From: Ruminococcus flavefaciens AE3010
GTDB taxonomy: Bacteria > Bacillota > Clostridia > Oscillospirales > Ruminococcaceae
Direction of reading: 5' to 3'
Assembly (NCBI RefSeq): GCF_000526795.1
Contig: NZ_JAGT01000001.1
Location: forward strand, 3,144,501 to 3,208,500
DNA: 64,000 nt
Position 1 is the first letter of the stretch. Every line of letters starts with the position of its first letter. Below are positions 26,124 through 34,805 of this stretch, in pieces. The translations under genes and the position numbers were made by a program. Under the pieces are notes generated by a model, which worked only from the letters and a program-made list of their open reading frames with translations, was not told where the DNA came from and did no database searches.

Positions 26124-28743
26124 ATTTAATAATTATGAGATGGACGCTCTTTCGGGAGTATCAATGGCTGAGTTAAATGCTGCTCTTGCAGCAAGTAACA
26201 TGGAGGAACAGGTAGCAATGCCTGTTCCTGTAGAACTCACCTGTAACTGGGAAGAGGTACGTAAGTTTGTTGCTGCTATGATTCCAAAGGGAAACTTATT
26301 TGAGATAAGAAGCCTTCCGAAGTCAGGTGATCCAAGCTGGCGTGTATGCGTAATGAACACGCCGGAAGGTCTTGATGCTGCTTTTAGCGGATTGGCAGCT
26401 AAGGGATTGGATAAGTCACCGTTATATATGACGTTACAGGCGGTTCAGCAGGATGCTCAGTGCCTTCACAACTACGGCAAGGTAATTCCAAACAAGAGCT
26501 GTGTTAAGGATGCAGATATTGATCATTATCAGTGGCTGTACATTGATACTGATCCTAACCATCCTTCTGGAACGCAGGCAACAGATGAAGAAATGTCGCA
26601 CGCTGAGGCAGTCGCTGAACAGGTCATGAAGTATCTTAGCGGCAAAGGTTTCCCTAAGCCAGTTTACGCATTCACAGGCAATGGACGTGCTATATATTAT
26701 AAAATCGATATGCCTGCTGATACAGAGCATAAGCAGTTGATAAGTCGCTTCCTAAAGGCACTTAGCAAGAAATATAGCACCGTCGACGCTGAGATTGATA
26801 CATCGGTATGTAATCCAGCTCGTATCACGAAGCTGATAGGCTGTCCTTCTTGCAAGGGTGAGAATACACCGGAGCGTCCGTATCGTATGAGTGAGTTACT
26901 AAGCGTACCTAACGAAGTAGGAGAAGTATCTGCTGAACAATTCCAGGCTGTAATTGATGAACTTGCACCTAAAAAAGAGTCTAAGAAGGCTATAAAGGCA
27001 AGAGAGGCTGCCGAGCAGCAGAAGACAGCAATGATAGTTGATGTTAAGGCATGGCTCGATAGCTATGACCTCGTATACAGAGAGTCCGAATTTGAAAATG
27101 ACGGAAAGACCATTTACAAGTATGAGCTTGAAGATTGTCCTTTTGCTGAGCATGATAACAGTTATTGCTCCGCTGTTTTCTGGGAGTCAAGTGGTAAGAC
27201 GGCATTCCACTGCTTTCATAATAGCTGTAGCGGACATACAATTCATGATATGCTTGCTAAATATCCGTTAATTGAGCAGTTACCCCTTATACTCGGCGAG
27301 AACGATAAGATAAAAATCTACAATAGTGTAGCAAGTGAGATAAGCTTAATCCTCTCCAACGACAACAGAAAATACGTTCTAAATAATAAGACAAAGGAAG
27401 TCCTCGCTTTCGATGGTATGGACTTTGATAACCTTATTATTCAAAAGGCTCAGCAGCAAGGCCTAATTATCTCAAATACTGCTGTTACAACACTTAAAGG
27501 CAACTTTAGAAGCAACTACGGTAAATACTCTATCCGTAGACCTGTTTCACGTCGTATAGCATATAGGGATAAAAACCTATACTATGCTATTAGCAGAGAA
27601 AATATTATTTCAATTTCCACAGAGAAGATTGAAAAATATAATGGTGAAGACGTTCTGTTCTATTACGGTGAGAATTATGTAGATCAGACCGTACCTGACC
27701 TTACATCGCCTGCATCAGCACTACCGGATTTGGTAAAGCAGTGCTTTAATATAAGTGATGAATATCTACTATGCTTCTTGGCACATCTCTGTACTTTATA
27801 CATGCCTAATGTAAATAGTCCTATCCTTTTGCTATCCGGTGGTCAAGGAACAAGCAAGAGTACAACAGCTAAGAAAATCAAATCGCTTGTAGATCCAACT
27901 CACACAGATGTTATGAGTATGCCGGAGAAAGAGTCGGATTTGTATGCTTCTCTCTCAAGCGGATACCTCATAGCATATGACAATATAGCGGAAATCTCAA
28001 ATTCTTTTTCAGACATATTATGTATTGCAGTTACAGGTGGTGTGGCTACAAAACGTCGCCTTTTTACAGATAATGACCTAGTTGAAGTCTCACTACATAC
28101 AAACGTGATCCTCAACGGAATTGATAATGATATTGTTAAAAAGACTGATCTGGCGGAGAGATGCAATACTATCTACCTTGAGCGCATAAGACATCGCCTA
28201 ACAGATAAGCAAGTATGGAATAATTTCGAATTAATAAAGCCGAAACTATTGGGATCCATCTTAAATACTATAAAGATCGGCTTGTCTTACGTCGATGAAA
28301 TGATTGATACAATAGATGAATTGCCTCGAATGGCTGATTTCGCAGTATATGGTGCTGCAATGATCAAGGCTATGGGACAGAATTATAATGAGTTCCTATC
28401 CCAGTATATGCACAGCACTAACGAAATGCTTAGTGATCGTGCAGAATTAGACGATTTTGTAGTATTGATTAAACGATTCCTTAATTCAAATAGCGGATAC
28501 TGGTGTAGTGGAGCTGAGGAGCTACTTAAGGAACTTCAAGCTTTTGCAGAGAGTAAACGTCTGTATATAGGCAAGTTTACATCAAATACGCTATCAAGGA
28601 AATTGAACTCTATGTACACAAGTTTAACGGCAGCTGGTATATCATTTGAGAGAGGCAGAGGAAGTGATAGGTATATTAAACTAACCAAGGAGGTTGAAAA
28701 ACTTTCTTCACCTACGCTTGAGGAGTTGCTTGCTGACGATTGA
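26116..28743 (+). CDS. Primase-helicase replication protein
   Basis: An 875-residue two-part protein. The N-terminal half looks like an archaeo-eukaryotic-type primase: WLYIDTDPNHPSG near residue 140, then YAFTGNGRAIYYKID and VCNPARITKLIGCPS. The C-terminal half is an SF3/D5-like helicase with Walker A LSGGQGTSKSTTAK (about 572-585) and YLIAYDNIAEIS (Walker B region). Such fusions replicate phage satellites and islands. The start at 26116 has AGGAGG 11 nt upstream and overlaps ssb. With ssb and the repeat cluster downstream it forms a replication module. Confidence 0.8.
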   Translation: MNEFNNYEMDALSGVSMAELNAALAASNMEEQVAMPVPVELTCNWEEVRKFVAAMIPKGNLFEIRSLPKSGDPSWRVCVMNTPEGLDAAFSGLAAKGLDKSPLYMTLQAVQQDAQCLHNYGKVIPNKSCVKDADIDHYQWLYIDTDPNHPSGTQATDEEMSHAEAVAEQVMKYLSGKGFPKPVYAFTGNGRAIYYKIDMPADTEHKQLISRFLKALSKKYSTVDAEIDTSVCNPARITKLIGCPSCKGENTPERPYRMSELLSVPNEVGEVSAEQFQAVIDELAPKKESKKAIKAREAAEQQKTAMIVDVKAWLDSYDLVYRESEFENDGKTIYKYELEDCPFAEHDNSYCSAVFWESSGKTAFHCFHNSCSGHTIHDMLAKYPLIEQLPLILGENDKIKIYNSVASEISLILSNDNRKYVLNNKTKEVLAFDGMDFDNLIIQKAQQQGLIISNTAVTTLKGNFRSNYGKYSIRRPVSRRIAYRDKNLYYAISRENIISISTEKIEKYNGEDVLFYYGENYVDQTVPDLTSPASALPDLVKQCFNISDEYLLCFLAHLCTLYMPNVNSPILLLSGGQGTSKSTTAKKIKSLVDPTHTDVMSMPEKESDLYASLSSGYLIAYDNIAEISNSFSDILCIAVTGGVATKRRLFTDNDLVEVSLHTNVILNGIDNDIVKKTDLAERCNTIYLERIRHRLTDKQVWNNFELIKPKLLGSILNTIKIGLSYVDEMIDTIDELPRMADFAVYGAAMIKAMGQNYNEFLSQYMHSTNEMLSDRAELDDFVVLIKRFLNSNSGYWCSGAEELLKELQAFAESKRLYIGKFTSNTLSRKLNSMYTSLTAAGISFERGRGSDRYIKLTKEVEKLSSPTLEELLADD

Positions 28744-28812
28744 ATCTGCAGTATGAATTTCTGTGCTAATTGAATTGATGGGTTAATTTTTCTGAAGGCA
28801 TACTGCGAAAAG

Positions 28813-28850
28813 AACCGGAACTTCCTGATTATGGAAGTTCCGGTTTTTTT
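28813..28850 (+). terminator. Terminator of the replication operon
   Basis: A 13-bp perfect stem (28813-28825/28833-28845) with a 7-nt loop is followed by a T7 run. Confidence 0.88.
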
Positions 28851-28865
28851 GTGACACAATATGGA

Positions 28866-29107
28866 ATACCGTCGATATCGTCGGTGATACGACGGTAAAT
28901 TTGAATTACTGTCGCCAGATTTTTCGTATATTCAACCTAATGATTTCAGATGCGACGACAGTAACGACGGTAATTTTAGAAAAAATGACGTCAAAAATAT
29001 TGCAAGATTTATTGTCAAAGAAGAAATTAATGCTATAATTTTTAGTGTTATTACTGATGATTGCGACGATGTTGAAAAATCAATTTGGAATTAGGAATTT
29101 ACTGTCG
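28866..29107. repeat. Iteron-like TTAC(C/T)GTCG repeats, candidate replication origin
   Basis: The 490-bp gap after the primase gene holds six copies of TTACYGTCG: + strand at 28866 (one mismatch), 28906 and 29099; minus strand at 28890-28898, 28956-28964 and 28965-28973. They sit among AT-rich DNA, in both orientations, directly next to the replication genes. This is the usual setting of an element origin or of a master-regulator binding region. No gene is visible here. Confidence 0.5.
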
Positions 29108-29234
29108 TCAATATCGTCGCTATTATTGTCGTAAAAAATGTAGCCGTACCAATCGTAACTTTCAGATATGTATTATTATTCTGATAGAGCGACTTCCTGC
29201 TTTATTGAAAATTACATATACTGGAGGTTTTGAA

Positions 29235-30326
29235 ATGGAAGAAAATGTAAGAGTCTGCGACATTTGCGGACGAGAGATCAAAGAGGAGGATGGTACATGG
29301 GTAGATGATCAGTTTCTATGTCAGGAATGCGTGGACGAGCATTGTACTACCTGCGACCACTGTGATGAAACTATCTGGATATCCGATACAGTGCAGGACG
29401 ATGATATTACCCTTTGTCCAACTTGTTATGATGATCACTATCACCGCTGTGAATGCTGTGGAAGAATCATTCACGACAATAACACAAATTGGCATGGTGA
29501 CTATCCTTACTGTGATAGTTGTTACGATGAATTCAATGACGAGATAGAAGAGTACAGCTATAAGCCTGAGCCTATATTCTATGGTGACGGTAAACGCTAT
29601 CTTGGAGTAGAGCTTGAAGTTGACTGCGGCGGTAAAGACGACAATAATGCTGAGACTATCAAGGAAACTGCAAACACAAGACATGGGCATATATATATCA
29701 AGAGCGATGGAAGCCTTGACGACGGCTTTGAGATAGTGTCGCATCCTATGACTCTTGAATATCATATGAATGATATGGACTGGGAGTCTGTTATGCATGA
29801 AGCTATCAAAATGGGCTATCGTTCACACCAGACATCTACCTGCGGTCTGCATATACACGTTAACAGAAACGCTTTCGGAGATAATCAGTCTGAGCAGGAA
29901 GAAGTCATCGGAAAGATACTGTTCTTGATTGAAAAGCACTGGAATGAGATATTCACATTCTCACGCCGCAGCTCCTACAACATGAATCGTTGGTCGGCAA
30001 GATACGGCTACGAAAAGACAGGACAGGAGATTCTGAAAAAGGCTAAGTGCAGCGATCACGGCAGATACAGCGCAGTCAACCTTTGCAATTACAGTACAAT
30101 TGAGTTTCGCCTATTCAGAGGTACATTAAAATACAACACATTTATAGCCACATTACAGTTTGTCGATACGATCTGTGATGTGGCTCTTTCTATGTCCCAA
30201 GTCGAGTTAGAAGAACTGTCATGGTCGGAACTTGTAAGTAACATTACATATCCCGAACTGATACAGTACCTTAAAGAGCGTAGACTGTACATCAATGATG
30301 AAGTTAATGCAGAGGAGGATATGTGA
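29235..30326 (+). CDS. Amidoligase-family protein with N-terminal zinc ribbons
   Basis: A 363-residue protein. The first ~100 residues hold many CxxC pairs (CDICG, CQEC, CDHC, CPTC, CECCG, CDSC), probably several zinc-binding units. The rest matches the glutamine-synthetase-like amidoligase family: RYLGVELEVDCGG, then IKSDGSLDDGFEIVSHPMT, CGLHIHVNR and TIEFRLFRGTL. Family members join an amine to a carboxyl group using ATP. The next-but-one gene is a class II glutamine amidotransferase, a known partner that supplies ammonia. The start has TGGAGG 8 nt upstream. The substrate is unknown. Confidence 0.8.
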   Translation: MEENVRVCDICGREIKEEDGTWVDDQFLCQECVDEHCTTCDHCDETIWISDTVQDDDITLCPTCYDDHYHRCECCGRIIHDNNTNWHGDYPYCDSCYDEFNDEIEEYSYKPEPIFYGDGKRYLGVELEVDCGGKDDNNAETIKETANTRHGHIYIKSDGSLDDGFEIVSHPMTLEYHMNDMDWESVMHEAIKMGYRSHQTSTCGLHIHVNRNAFGDNQSEQEEVIGKILFLIEKHWNEIFTFSRRSSYNMNRWSARYGYEKTGQEILKKAKCSDHGRYSAVNLCNYSTIEFRLFRGTLKYNTFIATLQFVDTICDVALSMSQVELEELSWSELVSNITYPELIQYLKERRLYINDEVNAEEDM

Positions 30327-30327
30327 T

Positions 30328-30549
30328 ATGAACAAAGTTGAATACTACAAGAAGGCTTACCCTGTCGGTACACAAATCCGCCTGATACATATGGACGATC
30401 CATATTCTCCCGTGCCTGATGGAATGACTGGAACAGTTGCTTACGTTGACGATATGGGAACACTGCATATGAAATGGGACAATGGAAGAAGTCTCGGTAT
30501 CTGTCCTGATGCAGACAGCTTTGAGGTTATTGGAAAGGAGACTGAGTGA
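30328..30549 (+). CDS. DUF4314-like small protein
   Basis: A 73-residue protein with YPVGTQIRLIHMDDPYSPVP, then GMTGTVAYVDDMGTLHMKWDNGRSL, the pattern I associate with DUF4314. The compact all-beta (SH3-like) build is inference. It starts 1 bp after the amidoligase stop, with GAGGAGG upstream, and ends 1 bp before the amidotransferase start, so the three are tightly coupled. Function unknown. Confidence 0.7.
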   Translation: MNKVEYYKKAYPVGTQIRLIHMDDPYSPVPDGMTGTVAYVDDMGTLHMKWDNGRSLGICPDADSFEVIGKETE

Positions 30550-30550
30550 A

Positions 30551-31513
30551 ATGTGTGCAATTTTCGGATTTTTGGACTACGGAAAGAAAGTATCAGCAGG
30601 CACTCTGAAAAGACTTCTCAGGGCATTGTCGGTAGCAGCAGAAAGCAGAGGGATGGATGCAACAGGTATAAGCTATGTCAACAACGGAAACATTGTTACA
30701 TTCAAGAAAGCCAAGCCTGCACATAAGGTCAAACTGTACTTTCCGAAGGACACAACGGCAGTCATAGGTCATACGAGATTCACCACACAGGGCAGCGAAA
30801 AGAATAACTACAACAATCATCCTTTTGAGGGTACAACGACTGACCACACATTTGCACTTGCTCATAACGGCGTTCTGTATAACGACAGGGAGCTTCGCAG
30901 GGAAAGAGCCTTGCCGGAAACAAAGATTGAGACAGATACATATATCGCCGTTCAGCTTCTCGAAAAGGAAAACATCGTTGACTGTAACAGCATAAAAGCT
31001 ATGGCAGAGTCAGTAACAGGCAGCTTTGTCTTTACGATACTTCGGGACGATAACACTCTTTTTCTCGTCAAGGGCGATAATCCAATAACACTGCTTCACT
31101 TCCCTGAGTACGGACTGTATGTATATGCGTCAACAACAGCGATACTCAACGCCGCTATGAAAGCTGTAAAGTTTGCAGGAGTATGTGAGGAAGTGCCGGT
31201 TAATGACGGTGACATTATCCGCATCGACAGCGACGGCAAGCTTTCTGTAAGTACCTTTGAGCATATTCAGCTACATTACAACTTCGGCAGTTATCGTCTT
31301 TATGATTGGTATGATTTGTACGGCATTGAAAAAACTGACAAGGAGTATGAGAATGATCTTCTCATGATTTGCGGATGCTATGGCGTAGACGGAGAAGATG
31401 TTGAATTACTCTTTGAGTTTGGTTACAGCAGTGATGAAGTCGAAGAAATGTTAATGGATCATGACCTGTTTGAACAGGCTATGGAAGAGATCAAGACGCT
31501 GTATCAGCGTTAA
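30551..31513 (+). CDS. Class II glutamine amidotransferase
   Basis: A 320-residue protein starting MCAIFGF, with Cys2 as the N-terminal nucleophile once Met is removed. AESRGMDATGIS, IGHTRFTTQGS and LAHNGVLYND follow, as in Ntn-type glutaminases. It releases ammonia from glutamine. The C-terminal ~90 residues (from about 230) are an acidic tail of unknown role, with no synthase domain attached. It therefore probably hands ammonia to the amidoligase encoded two genes upstream. The start at 30551 is fixed by the catalytic Cys and by GGAAAGGAG upstream. Confidence 0.85.
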   Translation: MCAIFGFLDYGKKVSAGTLKRLLRALSVAAESRGMDATGISYVNNGNIVTFKKAKPAHKVKLYFPKDTTAVIGHTRFTTQGSEKNNYNNHPFEGTTTDHTFALAHNGVLYNDRELRRERALPETKIETDTYIAVQLLEKENIVDCNSIKAMAESVTGSFVFTILRDDNTLFLVKGDNPITLLHFPEYGLYVYASTTAILNAAMKAVKFAGVCEEVPVNDGDIIRIDSDGKLSVSTFEHIQLHYNFGSYRLYDWYDLYGIEKTDKEYENDLLMICGCYGVDGEDVELLFEFGYSSDEVEEMLMDHDLFEQAMEEIKTLYQR

Positions 31514-31532
31514 AATAAAGGAGGAAAATATT

Positions 31533-31628
31533 ATGGAATACTTTGTTGCAGGACTTATTATGACACTTGTTGTCGGAGGAGTTGCAATAGCACTTGAATA
31601 CTATAATGGGAGAGCGAGAACTATATGA
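31533..31628 (+). CDS. 31-residue single-pass membrane peptide
   Basis: MEYFVAGLIMTLVVGGVAIA starts a 31-residue peptide with one hydrophobic helix and a basic tail (NGRARTI). AAAGGAGGA lies 7 nt upstream of the ATG, and it follows the amidotransferase gene by 19 bp. Its stop overlaps the next small frame (ATGA). The good ribosome-binding site and operon position support translation; function unknown. Confidence 0.5.
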   Translation: MEYFVAGLIMTLVVGGVAIALEYYNGRARTI

Positions 31629-31705
31629 ATGCTGCAATTGATCTGTTTCTAAGAGGCGTTTCATGTGCAATGGATATTCTCGCACTGTTTAAAAGGAGGA
31701 GGTAA
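31625..31705 (+). CDS. 26-residue small frame in the amidoligase operon
   Basis: A 26-codon frame beginning [11 protein letters not shown] and ending LFKRRR, amphipathic and basic. Its ATG overlaps the preceding stop and it ends 1 bp before the next start. Only the tight packing supports it; no ribosome-binding site of its own. Confidence 0.3.
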
Positions 31706-31706
31706 A

Positions 31707-32027
31707 ATGGTCAGGATAGATTCATTGGATGCACTTAAAAACATTGAAATATCGACAAATCTTAAAGATTATCTTACAGAGAAAGTTACTAATATTATCA
31801 AAGAATATAGTCTTGGTGATTTTAGTGATGTGTTTTCTGTAAGACTTCTTTCTGAGAGTGAATATGATTACTTTAACGAAAAGTATCTTGAATTCTTTGA
31901 AGAAATATTACTTGATAATGCAATATGGATTCATACAGTATGGGCGGCTTCCGACGGCTACAGTGAGGATATATACATACCTTATAGTGACGATGCAAAG
32001 GCTGCTATAGAAAAGAGGTGTCTGTGA
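31707..32027 (+). CDS. Small acidic protein of unknown function
   Basis: A 106-residue acidic protein, mostly helical by composition, with [13 protein letters not shown] and [18 protein letters not shown] stretches and no motif I recognise. AAAGGAGGAGG precedes the ATG. Its stop TGA overlaps the next ATG (TGATG). It belongs to the run of small genes between the amidotransferase and the terminator at 32343. Confidence 0.55.
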
Positions 32028-32332
32028 TGTTTGAAGGAGACAAGTATATGACCAGAGGCGTACATGAAAGCATTCCTACAGAGCTGCAATTGTTCATCTG
32101 GGAGGCTGTCACAAATATGCCTGCTCCTAAAGATTATTTCCAGGTCTTTGATTTGAAAATAGAAAACAGTATGCAGGTGATACATCATTATTCTGAGCAG
32201 CCTGAGTATGACAAAACCTACGTTCTTACCGTCGTCGAAAGACCAATAACTGCCAAAATTTATGTTATTGATGATTACTTTGAGGACGAGGATAAGCACA
32301 TCGCCACCATGCTTTTAGCTGAGGAATACTGA
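32027..32332 (+). CDS. DUF960-like small protein
   Basis: A 101-residue protein. YMTRGVHESIPTELQLFIW near the N-terminus, KDYFQVFDL in the middle and AKIYVIDDYF then MLLAEEY at the end follow the DUF960 pattern known from Gram-positive mobile elements. Function unknown. The start is the ATG at 32027, which overlaps the preceding stop; AAAGAGGTG is 6 nt upstream. It is the last gene before a strong terminator. Confidence 0.65.
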   Translation: MFEGDKYMTRGVHESIPTELQLFIWEAVTNMPAPKDYFQVFDLKIENSMQVIHHYSEQPEYDKTYVLTVVERPITAKIYVIDDYFEDEDKHIATMLLAEEY

Positions 32333-32342
32333 TGAAAAAATG

Positions 32343-32379
32343 ATTCGGGAACAGTAAATTTTGTTCCCGAATTTTTTTA
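32343..32379 (+). terminator. Terminator of the amidoligase operon
   Basis: An 11-bp perfect stem (32343-32353/32362-32372) and a T7 run, 10 bp after the DUF960-like gene. Confidence 0.85.
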
Positions 32380-32430
32380 TAATGGCACGCCGAACATTAT
32401 GTTATAGATTATTATAAAGGAGGCTATATT

Positions 32431-33573
32431 ATGCCATTTACAGCACATTTAAGAAAGAGAGAAGCAAAGTCTGGTATTACTACATATCAGATAGTAGCAG
32501 AGGAAGAAGCAGGGTACTCTACAGGAAAACGCAAGCGCTTTTACAGGACGGTTAAAGGCAGTAAGAAGGAAGCTGAGAAAGCTATGCATAACTTCATTAA
32601 CGAGCTTGAAAATCGTACCTTTACCAAGGATAGTAAAATTACCGTAAAGGATTTTATTCATCAATGGATTGAACTGTATATTAAAGATCAGCTTTCTCCT
32701 ACTACTGTTCAGCATTATGTTGTCCAGACTGAGAACTATATTATTCCGGTATTTGGTGATATGTATTTGCAGCAGGTTAAGAACATTGATGTTCAGAAGT
32801 GGGTATTCTCTTTGCAGAAGAAGTCTCCACTTACTGGTAACCCGATGGCTCCGAAGACTATAAAGAATATATTCCTGAATTTATCAGCAGCTATGAAGAA
32901 GGCAGTAATGTTGGAGCTAATACCTAAGAATCCTTGCGACAATATTACTATGCCGAAGCTTGAAAGATTTCATCCTGATGTATACAGTATAGAGGAGGTT
33001 GAGCATATGTTGGACTGCGCTAAAGGTACAAGTATGTATCTTCCGCTTATGATAGAGATATGTATAGGACTGCGCCGTGGCGAACTGCTTGCTCTGAAAT
33101 GGAAGCATATTGACTTTGAAAATGGCTATCTCTCAGTTGAAGAGAACCTTGTTACTGTGAATAACGAGAGAATCACAAAAGCTCCAAAGACTCAGAGTGG
33201 TAAGAGGTCTATACAGATACCTGCTACGCTTCTTGCTCTGCTAAAGGATACCAAGGCAGAAAGAAAAGCTAATGGTAATGACTATATTATATGCCAGAAG
33301 GATGGTTCTCCATACAAAAGCGACTCCTTTACACAAAAGTTCCGCCGTTTCCTTGAAACTCAGGGTTTAAAGCATCTGAGATTCCATGATCTGCGTCATA
33401 TTAACGCTACAATTATGCTATCTTTAGGCATTTCTCCGAAAGTTGCACAGGAGCGTTTAGGACACTCAAGTTATCAGGTCACTATGGATATCTACAGCCA
33501 TGTACTGAAAAAAGTTGAGAAGGAAGCTGCTGAGAAACTGGATGAAGCTTTGTTTGAGAAACCATCGGCTTAA
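32431..33573 (+). CDS. int: Tyrosine recombinase (element 1 integrase)
   Basis: A 380-residue phage-type integrase. An N-terminal arm-binding region (about 1-55) and a SAM-like core-binding domain (about 62-150) precede the catalytic domain. Catalytic residues are Arg in GLRRGELLAL (about 214), HDLRH (about 319-323), LGHSS (about 344) and the Tyr nucleophile in TMDIYSHV (about 356). It would catalyse exchange at the tRNA-fMet 3' end. It lies 9 kb from attL and 13 kb from attR rather than next to an att site, which suggests cargo was gained between it and attR. AAAGGAGG precedes the start. Confidence 0.93.
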   Translation: MPFTAHLRKREAKSGITTYQIVAEEEAGYSTGKRKRFYRTVKGSKKEAEKAMHNFINELENRTFTKDSKITVKDFIHQWIELYIKDQLSPTTVQHYVVQTENYIIPVFGDMYLQQVKNIDVQKWVFSLQKKSPLTGNPMAPKTIKNIFLNLSAAMKKAVMLELIPKNPCDNITMPKLERFHPDVYSIEEVEHMLDCAKGTSMYLPLMIEICIGLRRGELLALKWKHIDFENGYLSVEENLVTVNNERITKAPKTQSGKRSIQIPATLLALLKDTKAERKANGNDYIICQKDGSPYKSDSFTQKFRRFLETQGLKHLRFHDLRHINATIMLSLGISPKVAQERLGHSSYQVTMDIYSHVLKKVEKEAAEKLDEALFEKPSA

Positions 33574-33576
33574 AGG

Positions 33577-33616
33577 ATATTCCCATTAATCATATCGTAT
33601 TGATTAATGGGAATAT
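33577..33616 (+). terminator. Perfect 16-bp hairpin after the integrase
   Basis: The stem 33577-33592/33601-33616 is perfect with an 8-nt loop. No clear T run follows, so it may protect the 3' end or bind a protein. Confidence 0.45.
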
Positions 33617-33642
33617 AAATTATTTAATAATAATATAGACTG

Positions 33643-33671
33643 TTGACACCTTGCGTTCTTTACAGTATAAT
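33643..33671 (+). promoter_or_regulatory. Consensus promoter of the methyltransferase gene
   Basis: TTGACA, 17 nt, TATAAT, 33 nt before the start. Confidence 0.8.
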
Positions 33672-33704
33672 AAAATAGTAATAATATAGTGATAGGTGAT
33701 AATA

Positions 33705-34730
33705 ATGACTAAACACCAGATAATTACCTCAAATAGTAATAGGTTGGATTTTATAGACAGTGGAAGTGTGAATTTGATAGTTACATCTCCTCCGTATCCT
33801 ATGATTGAAATGTGGGATGACTTGTTTATTAGTCAGGACAGTACAATCAAAAAGGATTTTGAAGAAGGTAATGGATATTCTTCTTTTCTTAAGATGCACG
33901 CTCTTTTAAATGAAACATGGAAAGAGTGTGACAGGGTACTTGCCGATCACGGTTTTATATGTATTAATATAGGTGATGCTACAAGAACTTTAGGCGGAGA
34001 ATTCCAGCTTTACTCCAATCATTCAAAAATCATAGAATTCTTTTCTTCACTTGGATACAGTGTTATGCCCGATATTCTGTGGAGAAAGCCATCTAACTCA
34101 CCTAATAAATTTATGGGGTCTGGAATGTATCCTGCAGGTGCATATGTAACTTACGAACACGAATATATTTTGATATTCCGTAAAGGTGGAAAACGCACTT
34201 TTAAGGGTAAAGAAAAGGAGTACAGACAAAAAAGTGCTTACTTTTGGGAAGAACGAAATGTTTGGTTCTCTGATCTTTGGGAAGTAAAAGGAACTTCACA
34301 AGTTTTGAACAGTTCAACTGCTCGGAACAGAAATGCTTCTTTTCCTTTTGAAATACCATATAGACTTGTCAATATGTACTCTGCTGAAAACGATACAGTT
34401 TTAGATCCGTTTTGCGGTCTTGGTACAACTAATCTTGCTTGCATGGCTGCTCACCGAAATAGCATAGGTGTAGAAATTGACGAGGAGATCGCAAAAATGG
34501 CTCGTGAAAGGTTGAATATTTCTGCAACCGAGCTTAACAAGATCATAAATAACCGTATTTCGGCACACTTGAGTTTTATTGCTTCTCTTCCTGAAGAAAA
34601 GAAAGAGAAGTGTTATCATAATGAGTTACATAGATTCCCAGTTAAAACAAAACAAGAAACCGCAATATACATTTCAACTGTTTCAAATCTGGTATATAGC
34701 GATGATTTAGTTACTTGTGAATACATATAA
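33705..34730 (+). CDS. DNA methyltransferase of a MjaI-type restriction-modification system
   Basis: A 341-residue DNA methyltransferase. Motif IV is TSPPYPMIEMWDD at about residue 26, before the SAM motif DPFCGLGTTN at about 233, an order of the beta class. SPPY is typical of N4-cytosine enzymes. The convergent gene beyond the IS is a MjaI-family endonuclease, whose prototype recognises CTAG; a CTAG target here is inference. It has its own consensus promoter. The start at 33705 (AGGTGAT just upstream) is preferred to the GTG nine bases earlier. The protein is intact, so host DNA would stay protected even if the nuclease is dead. Confidence 0.85.
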   Translation: MTKHQIITSNSNRLDFIDSGSVNLIVTSPPYPMIEMWDDLFISQDSTIKKDFEEGNGYSSFLKMHALLNETWKECDRVLADHGFICINIGDATRTLGGEFQLYSNHSKIIEFFSSLGYSVMPDILWRKPSNSPNKFMGSGMYPAGAYVTYEHEYILIFRKGGKRTFKGKEKEYRQKSAYFWEERNVWFSDLWEVKGTSQVLNSSTARNRNASFPFEIPYRLVNMYSAENDTVLDPFCGLGTTNLACMAAHRNSIGVEIDEEIAKMARERLNISATELNKIINNRISAHLSFIASLPEEKKEKCYHNELHRFPVKTKQETAIYISTVSNLVYSDDLVTCEYI

Positions 34731-34736
34731 TAAGAA

Positions 34737-34772
34737 TGGACTGCTACTCGTATAGAATAGCAGTCCACTTTT
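34737..34772. terminator. Bidirectional terminator between methyltransferase and nuclease genes
   Basis: A 9-bp stem TGGACTGCT/AGCAGTCCA followed by CTTTTATT. Before the IS insertion the nuclease gene ended at 34771, directly opposite. Confidence 0.7.
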
Positions 34773-34805
34773 ATTCTTCAATTTCGACTGTAATACCTGT
34801 TTTCT

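Noticed and set aside
32431..33573. Integrase as marker of an element ending near 33.6 kb
   Set aside because: No copy of the tRNA-fMet repeat was seen near 33.6 kb; the next copy is at 46620.
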